From Gammaproteobacteria bacterium (GTDB taxonomy: Bacteria; Pseudomonadota; Gammaproteobacteria; Pseudomonadales; Azotimanducaceae), in NCBI GenBank assembly GCA_003228415.1, contig QIDL01000190.1, positions 1-28,054 on the forward strand: 28,054 bases of DNA, in the 5' to 3' direction. Position 1 is the stretch's first letter, and each line of letters opens with the position of its first letter. The position numbers and the translations under genes were made by a program. Shown here piece by piece: positions 23,600 through 28,054 of this stretch. The notes beneath the pieces were generated by a model. It did no database searches and was not told where the DNA came from. It saw nothing but the letters and a program-made list of their open reading frames with translations.

Positions 23600-24732
23600 G
23601 TTTCGAGATTCTGGCGGCCGATGGGGCAGCGCGTCGCGGTCGATTGACCACGGCTCACGGAGCCGTAGAAACACCCGTGTTCATGCCCTGCGGGACCTAT
23701 GGAACCGTAAAGGCCATGACACCGGCTGCATTGGATCGCGCAGGGACCCAGGTGCTGCTCGGGAATACCTTCCATCTGATGCTGAGACCGGGCGACGAAA
23801 CGATCCGCGACCTCGGTGGCCTGCACCAGTTCATGCAGTGGCCCGGACCCATCCTCACCGACAGCGGTGGTTTTCAGGTATTCAGCCTCGGGGAGCTACG
23901 GAAAATCAGCGAGGAGGGTGTGATATTTCGATCCCCGATCAACGGTGACCGTGTGGCGCTCAGCCCCGAAATCTCTATGGCGGTACAGCGCAACCTGGGT
24001 TCGGACGTGGTGATGATTTTCGACGAGTGCACGCCTTATCCGGCGACCCCGGATCAAGCCCGCGGCTCCATGGAACTCTCGTTGCGCTGGGCACAGCGTT
24101 CCAGGGCGACATTCGATGCACTCCAGAATGGGAAGCCAGCGGCGTTGGGGGAGGGTGAATCGTTGCTGTTTGGCATCGTTCAGGGCGGGATGTACCCGGA
24201 TCTCAGACACGAGAGTCTTGCCGGACTCATCGACACCGGCTTTGACGGGTACGCCATCGGCGGGCTGTCCGTCGGCGAATCCAAGGAGGATATGGATGAG
24301 GTTCTGCGTGCACTTGCTCCGGCACTGCCGTGGCCAAAGGCGAGATACCTGATGGGCGTAGGGACACCGGGAGATCTGGTGAGAGGAGTGGAACTCGGCA
24401 TCGACATGTTCGACTGCGTGTTGCCGACCCGGAATGCTCGTAACGGGCATGCTTTCACGTCGACGGGCGCTGTGCGCATTCGCAACGCCATTCACAAGCA
24501 GGATCCGAATCCTCTGGATGCCGCCTGCGACTGTTATGCCTGCAATCACTTTTCAAGGGCCTATCTTCATCACCTCGATCGGTGCGGGGAAATGCTCGGC
24601 GCGATGCTGATGACCGAGCATAATCTGCACTTCTATCATGCGCTTATGGCCCGTTTGCGCGCCTCCATCGAAACGGGTACATTTCGCAACCTCATCGAGA
24701 CCCTCAAAAACGACTGGAACTCCCCACAATGA
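23596..24732 (+). CDS. tgt: tRNA-guanine transglycosylase (queuine tRNA-ribosyltransferase)
   Basis: A 378-residue zinc enzyme that exchanges guanine-34 of GUN-anticodon tRNAs for preQ1. The general acid/base Asp89 is in LTDSGGFQVFS and the nucleophile Asp273 in MFDCVLPTRNARNGHAFT; GGLSVGE (about 222-228) is the substrate pocket loop. Zinc ligands are Cys311, Cys313, Cys316 (CDCYAC) and His342, with the same spacing as the characterised enzyme. Starts at GTG 23596, overlapping queA; its stop overlaps the yajC ATG (ATGA). Works immediately before QueA in the queuosine pathway. Confidence 0.97.
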   Translation: MSFEILAADGAARRGRLTTAHGAVETPVFMPCGTYGTVKAMTPAALDRAGTQVLLGNTFHLMLRPGDETIRDLGGLHQFMQWPGPILTDSGGFQVFSLGELRKISEEGVIFRSPINGDRVALSPEISMAVQRNLGSDVVMIFDECTPYPATPDQARGSMELSLRWAQRSRATFDALQNGKPAALGEGESLLFGIVQGGMYPDLRHESLAGLIDTGFDGYAIGGLSVGESKEDMDEVLRALAPALPWPKARYLMGVGTPGDLVRGVELGIDMFDCVLPTRNARNGHAFTSTGAVRIRNAIHKQDPNPLDAACDCYACNHFSRAYLHHLDRCGEMLGAMLMTEHNLHFYHALMARLRASIETGTFRNLIETLKNDWNSPQ

Positions 24733-25070
24733 ACTTGTTTGAAACTACTGCCTATGCCGCGGAGGCGGGTGGCGCCCCTGCCGATGCCGGTTTGATCAAT
24801 CTGTTATTTCTAGGCGGGTTCGTGCTGATTTTTTATTTTCTGCTGTGGCGACCTCAGAGCAAGCGACGCAAAGAACACAAGACCCTGATGACCGGGCTCT
24901 CGAAAGGAGACGAGGTGGTCACCAGCGGCGGTATCGTTGGTCAGATCAACAAGGTGGAAGACGATTTCGTGAAGATACAGGTCGCCAGCAACATGGAACT
25001 CCGGGTGCAGAAGAGCGCGGTTGGGGCGACGCTTCCAAAAGGGACGCTGAAGTCGCTCGATGAGTCTTGA
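24729..25070 (+). CDS. yajC: Sec translocon accessory protein YajC
   Basis: A 113-residue single-span membrane protein that forms a complex with SecDF and the SecYEG channel. One hydrophobic helix (about 24-42, INLLFLGGFVLIFYFLLW) is followed by the conserved RPQSKRRKEHK and the YajC domain with LSKGDEVVTSGGIVGQI. Length equals that of E. coli YajC (110). ATG overlaps the tgt stop by four bases; secD begins 8 bp after its stop. Confidence 0.96.
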   Translation: MNLFETTAYAAEAGGAPADAGLINLLFLGGFVLIFYFLLWRPQSKRRKEHKTLMTGLSKGDEVVTSGGIVGQINKVEDDFVKIQVASNMELRVQKSAVGATLPKGTLKSLDES

Positions 25071-25078
25071 ACTGAACC

Positions 25079-27016
25079 ATGGCCAATAGAGCGCCCAGGG
25101 CCGCAAGCACCAGCGTGCTGGGCCTTCCGAAAGGACCGAGCCGGCCCCCGAATACCTCGTCAGTCGGCCGCTACATCGCCGTCGGACTGGTGATATTGAT
25201 CGGCGCCGTTTATGCGTCACCCAATTTTTTTCAGCCGGACAGCGCCTTACAGATCAAATCGGTGACCGACATCGGCAGCACGGCCGAAAGTTCAGAAATC
25301 AATCAGTGGCTGCTGGATCGAGCAGTATCCGCGTTACGGGAGCGGGGGGTACCGGTCATCGGGTCGGAGATCAAGGAAGACTCCGCGCTGATTCGAGTTG
25401 ATAGCGACGAGAGCCAGCTCAAAGGCCAGCGCGTGCTTCTGGACACGCTCAACAGCTCCGGTGACGCTCGCTACGTGATTGCTTTGACCCGGGCTTCCAC
25501 GACACCTCGGTGGCTGGAAGATATCGGTGGCAAGCCTATGTCGCTTGGCCTCGATTTATCGGGCGGGGTTCACTTTCTCCTCCAGGTGGACATGGATAAA
25601 TTTCTGGGTGATCGAATGGTCTCGAATCAGGAGGCGATACGTGATCTTCTGGTGTCCGAGCGGATTCGCTATACCAATCGGGAGTGGGTCGATGGCAGAG
25701 TTCTGAACATCGCTTTTCAGAGTGAAGACGCTCGTGATCGGGCGGCAGATTCGATCGCCGACGAGTTTGATGAATTCCAGCTTCTCGAGCGCACTGTCGA
25801 AGGGCAGCCGGGTCTCCGACTGACGGTGACCGCAGAGAAGATACGAGAGTTGGAAGATCTCGCCATACAGCAGAACCTGCAGAGCTTGCGTAACCGGGTC
25901 AATGAGCTTGGCGTTTCGGAACCACTGGTACAACGCCTGGGTCGTTCGCGCATCGTGCTGGACCTGCCCGGTGTGCAGGATAGCGCTCGGGCCAAAGAAA
26001 TTATAAACAAGTTTGCCAACCTGGAATTCCGTCTGGTGGCATCGTCCAACGCCCGCCCATCCCAGATAGAACGGTTTGACTATGAAGGTGCGCCGGTCGT
26101 TCTGGAGAAATCGAACATCGTCACCGGCGATCAGGTGACAAACGCGGTTCAGGAGTTCGATCCGGACACCGGGCAGCCACAGGTCAGTATCAACCTGGAC
26201 AACGACGGCGGTCGAGCCATGAATGAAGCCACGAAAGGCAACGTGGGTAATTCCATGGCGATTATTTTCAAGGAATTGAAAGTGCAGATGCGCACTGTGG
26301 TGGAAGATGGTGAGCCCGTTGAAGTTCCCTATACCACTGAATTCAATCGTGTGATCAATGTGGCCACCATCCAGTCGGCACTCGGATTCCGCTTCCGGAT
26401 AACCGGTCTGGATCTTGCAGAAGCACGGGATCTGGCGCTATTGCTGCGAGCGGGTGCGCTGGCGGCACCCATGTACATCGTCGAAGAGAGATCGGTCGGC
26501 GCCAGCCTGGGCGATGACAACATCCAGGCCGGTCAACAGTCAGTGATGATCGGCTTCGCGGTGGTACTGCTGTTCATGCTGTTCTACTACCGAGGCTTCG
26601 GTCTCGCAGCAGATATCGCGCTCACTGCCAATCTGGTGCTGCTGATCGCGGTAATGTCTGTGCTCGGAGCGACCCTTACTCTCCCGGGCATTGCCGGGAT
26701 CGTGTTGACGGTTGGTATGGCGGTGGACGCCAATGTGCTCATATTTTCCAGAATCCGTGAAGAACTCGGCGAACGATCCCCGCAAGCGGCTATTCAGCAG
26801 GGATTCGACAAGGCGCTGCTGACGATTCTCGATGCCAATATCACGACTTTTTTCGTGGCGATCATTCTCTTCTCTATCGGTAGCGGGCCGGTAAAGGGCT
26901 TTGCCGTGACGCTCGCCATCGGAATCGTTACCTCCATGTTCACCGCCATCCTCGGTACCAGAGCGCTGGTCAATCTCATGTACGGTGGACGCAGACTGGA
27001 AGTGCTCAAGATATGA
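25079..27016 (+). CDS. secD: Protein translocase subunit SecD
   Basis: A 645-residue membrane subunit of the SecDF complex, which uses the proton gradient to pull translocating proteins into the periplasm. TM1 is at about 35-52 (YIAVGLVILIGAVYASPNF), preceded by an unusually long Pro/Ser-rich cytoplasmic tail of about 33 residues. The periplasmic part has the SecD signature MSLGLDLSGGVHFLLQVD (about 158-175) and a P1 domain; five C-terminal helices follow (about 475-630), with GIVLTVGMAVDANVLIFSRIREE holding the proton-relay Asp. The start ATG at 25079 lacks a strong Shine-Dalgarno. Its stop overlaps the secF ATG by four bases. Confidence 0.96.
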   Translation: MANRAPRAASTSVLGLPKGPSRPPNTSSVGRYIAVGLVILIGAVYASPNFFQPDSALQIKSVTDIGSTAESSEINQWLLDRAVSALRERGVPVIGSEIKEDSALIRVDSDESQLKGQRVLLDTLNSSGDARYVIALTRASTTPRWLEDIGGKPMSLGLDLSGGVHFLLQVDMDKFLGDRMVSNQEAIRDLLVSERIRYTNREWVDGRVLNIAFQSEDARDRAADSIADEFDEFQLLERTVEGQPGLRLTVTAEKIRELEDLAIQQNLQSLRNRVNELGVSEPLVQRLGRSRIVLDLPGVQDSARAKEIINKFANLEFRLVASSNARPSQIERFDYEGAPVVLEKSNIVTGDQVTNAVQEFDPDTGQPQVSINLDNDGGRAMNEATKGNVGNSMAIIFKELKVQMRTVVEDGEPVEVPYTTEFNRVINVATIQSALGFRFRITGLDLAEARDLALLLRAGALAAPMYIVEERSVGASLGDDNIQAGQQSVMIGFAVVLLFMLFYYRGFGLAADIALTANLVLLIAVMSVLGATLTLPGIAGIVLTVGMAVDANVLIFSRIREELGERSPQAAIQQGFDKALLTILDANITTFFVAIILFSIGSGPVKGFAVTLAIGIVTSMFTAILGTRALVNLMYGGRRLEVLKI

Positions 27017-27933
27017 AGACTCCGACCATAGATTTTATGGCCGGACGCCGCATCGCGGGGATTACTTCGATCGTGCTGGTGATGATCTCGATTTTATGGC
27101 TGGCCGTCCAGGGATTGAATCGCGGTCTCGATTTTACCGGGGGTACACTGGTCGAGGTGGCGTTTCCGGCCCCGACGGATGCTGAAAAAATCCGCCGCAC
27201 ACTCGAATCCGCAGGTTATCAGAATGGCGTGGTGCAGTACTTTGGTACCGAGCGTGATCTGTTGATTCGCATGCCGCCCCAGCAGAGCGTTGATCAAGTG
27301 AACATGGGTGATGAGATTATTGCGACCTTGCGCGAACTCTATCCCGGGGTAGAGATGCGCCAGTCTAACTTTGTCGGTCCGGCGGTCGGTGAAGAACTGA
27401 CCGAAGATGCAGGCCTGGCGCTGCTGGCGGCTCTTGGCGTGATCATGCTCTACATTCTGTTTCGCTTCACCAAGCATTTCGCAGTGGGGGCTGTGGTTGC
27501 ATTGATTCACGACGTGGCCATTACTCTTGGAATCTTCGCCCTGATGCAGTGGACGTTCGATCTCTCGGTACTTGCGGCGTTGCTCGCGGTGATCGGCTAC
27601 TCATTGAATGACACCATTGTGGTGAGCGATCGAATTCGAGAAAATTTTCGTAAGATCCGTAAAGGTACTGCGGTAGAGGTGATCAATTTGTCGTTGAACC
27701 AGACACTTGGTCGAACTCTGGTAACGTCAATGACCACCTTGTTTGTGCTGCTGGCGCTTTTGATTGCGGGTGGAGAGGGTATCCGCGGATTTTCTGCGGC
27801 CTTGACGATCGGTGTCGTGGTCGGAACCTACTCGTCTGTTTTCGTGGCGGCGAATGTGCTGTTGCTGTTGAAGATATCCCGGGACGATCTACTCATCCCG
27901 GAGAAGGAGAATCAGGATCAGGCCATCCCCTGA
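27013..27933 (+). CDS. secF: Protein translocase subunit SecF
   Basis: A 306-residue partner of SecD. TM1 (about 10-30), then the SecF signature LNRGLDFTGGTLVEVAFP and a short periplasmic domain, then five helices (about 130-290) with VVALIHDVAITLGIFA and the conserved VIGYSLNDTIVVSDRIREN near 195-213. Length fits the family (about 320). The ATG overlaps the secD stop (ATGA). The last gene of the operon; it converges on the inositol monophosphatase gene with a 28-bp gap. Confidence 0.96.
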   Translation: MKTPTIDFMAGRRIAGITSIVLVMISILWLAVQGLNRGLDFTGGTLVEVAFPAPTDAEKIRRTLESAGYQNGVVQYFGTERDLLIRMPPQQSVDQVNMGDEIIATLRELYPGVEMRQSNFVGPAVGEELTEDAGLALLAALGVIMLYILFRFTKHFAVGAVVALIHDVAITLGIFALMQWTFDLSVLAALLAVIGYSLNDTIVVSDRIRENFRKIRKGTAVEVINLSLNQTLGRTLVTSMTTLFVLLALLIAGGEGIRGFSAALTIGVVVGTYSSVFVAANVLLLLKISRDDLLIPEKENQDQAIP

Positions 27934-27961
27934 GAGGGCCGGCAAGGAGGCCTGCCTCAAT

Positions 27962-28054
27962 TCAGGCCGCCGCCCGGATGGCCTGAATCATCAACTTGAA
28001 GAGTCTGGGATTGGCTGCAACGATATCGCCGCTGTCCATGAAACCATCACCTCC
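27962..28054 (-). CDS. suhB: C-terminus of an inositol monophosphatase family protein (SuhB-like), cut by window edge
   Basis: Only the last 30 codons are present. Translated by hand: it contains GGDGFMDSGDIVAANPRLF followed by KLMIQAIRAAA and a TGA stop at 27964-27962. The pattern (G)xxxSGxIVAxNPR is the C-terminal signature of the inositol-1-monophosphatase/SuhB family. A suhB gene converging on secF is a common gammaproteobacterial arrangement, which supports the symbol. SuhB also acts as an rRNA-processing/antitermination factor in E. coli. An 8-bp inverted repeat around its stop may be incidental. Confidence 0.75.
   Translation of the reverse strand, partial: GGDGFMDSGDIVAANPRLFKLMIQAIRAAA

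Noticed and set aside
27961..27987. TTCAGGCC...GGCCTGAA inverted repeat near the suhB stop as a secF terminator
   Set aside because: Perfect 8-bp stem, but an 11-nt loop, no T-tract, and mostly inside the suhB coding end; too weak to call a terminator.

Overview
The window reads as chromosomal DNA of a gammaproteobacterium, probably a free-living aerobic (possibly marine) one. The placement rests on two gene orders typical of that class: pepA-holC-(small ORF)-valS divergent from lptF-lptG, and queA-tgt-yajC-secD-secF converging on a suhB-like inositol monophosphatase. The organism itself is an inference. Coding density is very high, with many 4-8 nt start/stop overlaps. No transposon, integrase, prophage or CRISPR array is visible, and no gap between genes exceeds about 200 bases.

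Left part (1-9278): a leftward group encodes MoaB (Moco biosynthesis), a biosynthetic/degradative thiolase and a beta-ketoacyl synthase that runs off the left edge. Divergent from it is a 1615-residue single-chain biotin-dependent carboxylase. Its domain order is unusual: AccA-like carboxyltransferase, a long helical linker of about 480 residues, AccD-like carboxyltransferase, biotin carboxylase, biotin carrier. Next come a TauE/SafE-family membrane permease and a divergent LysR regulator.

Middle (9275-18105): ferrochelatase hemH on the minus strand overlaps the LysR stop tail-to-tail. A rightward hisH-hisF pair (imidazole glycerol phosphate synthase) with a zinc-independent quinone oxidoreductase follows, detached from other his genes and of a sequence type that looks non-gammaproteobacterial. 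The leftward pepA-holC-hypothetical-valS operon comes after it.

Right part (18167-28054): lptF and lptG encode the membrane subunits of the lipopolysaccharide exporter. Leftward genes follow for an RDD membrane protein and a thiolase-like protein lacking the catalytic cysteine, preceded by a tRNA-Leu(CAA). The rightward queA-tgt-yajC-secD-secF operon joins queuosine modification of tRNA to the SecDF-YajC export machinery. The C-terminus of an inositol monophosphatase enters from the right edge.

The most noteworthy object is the fused carboxylase. Its permuted CT(alpha)-linker-CT(beta)-BC-BCCP layout, its location beside a thiolase and a ketoacyl synthase, and a candidate promoter with an inverted repeat over the -35 suggest a dedicated acyl-CoA/malonyl-CoA supply system. 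Whether its substrate is acetyl-CoA or another acyl-CoA cannot be read from the sequence.
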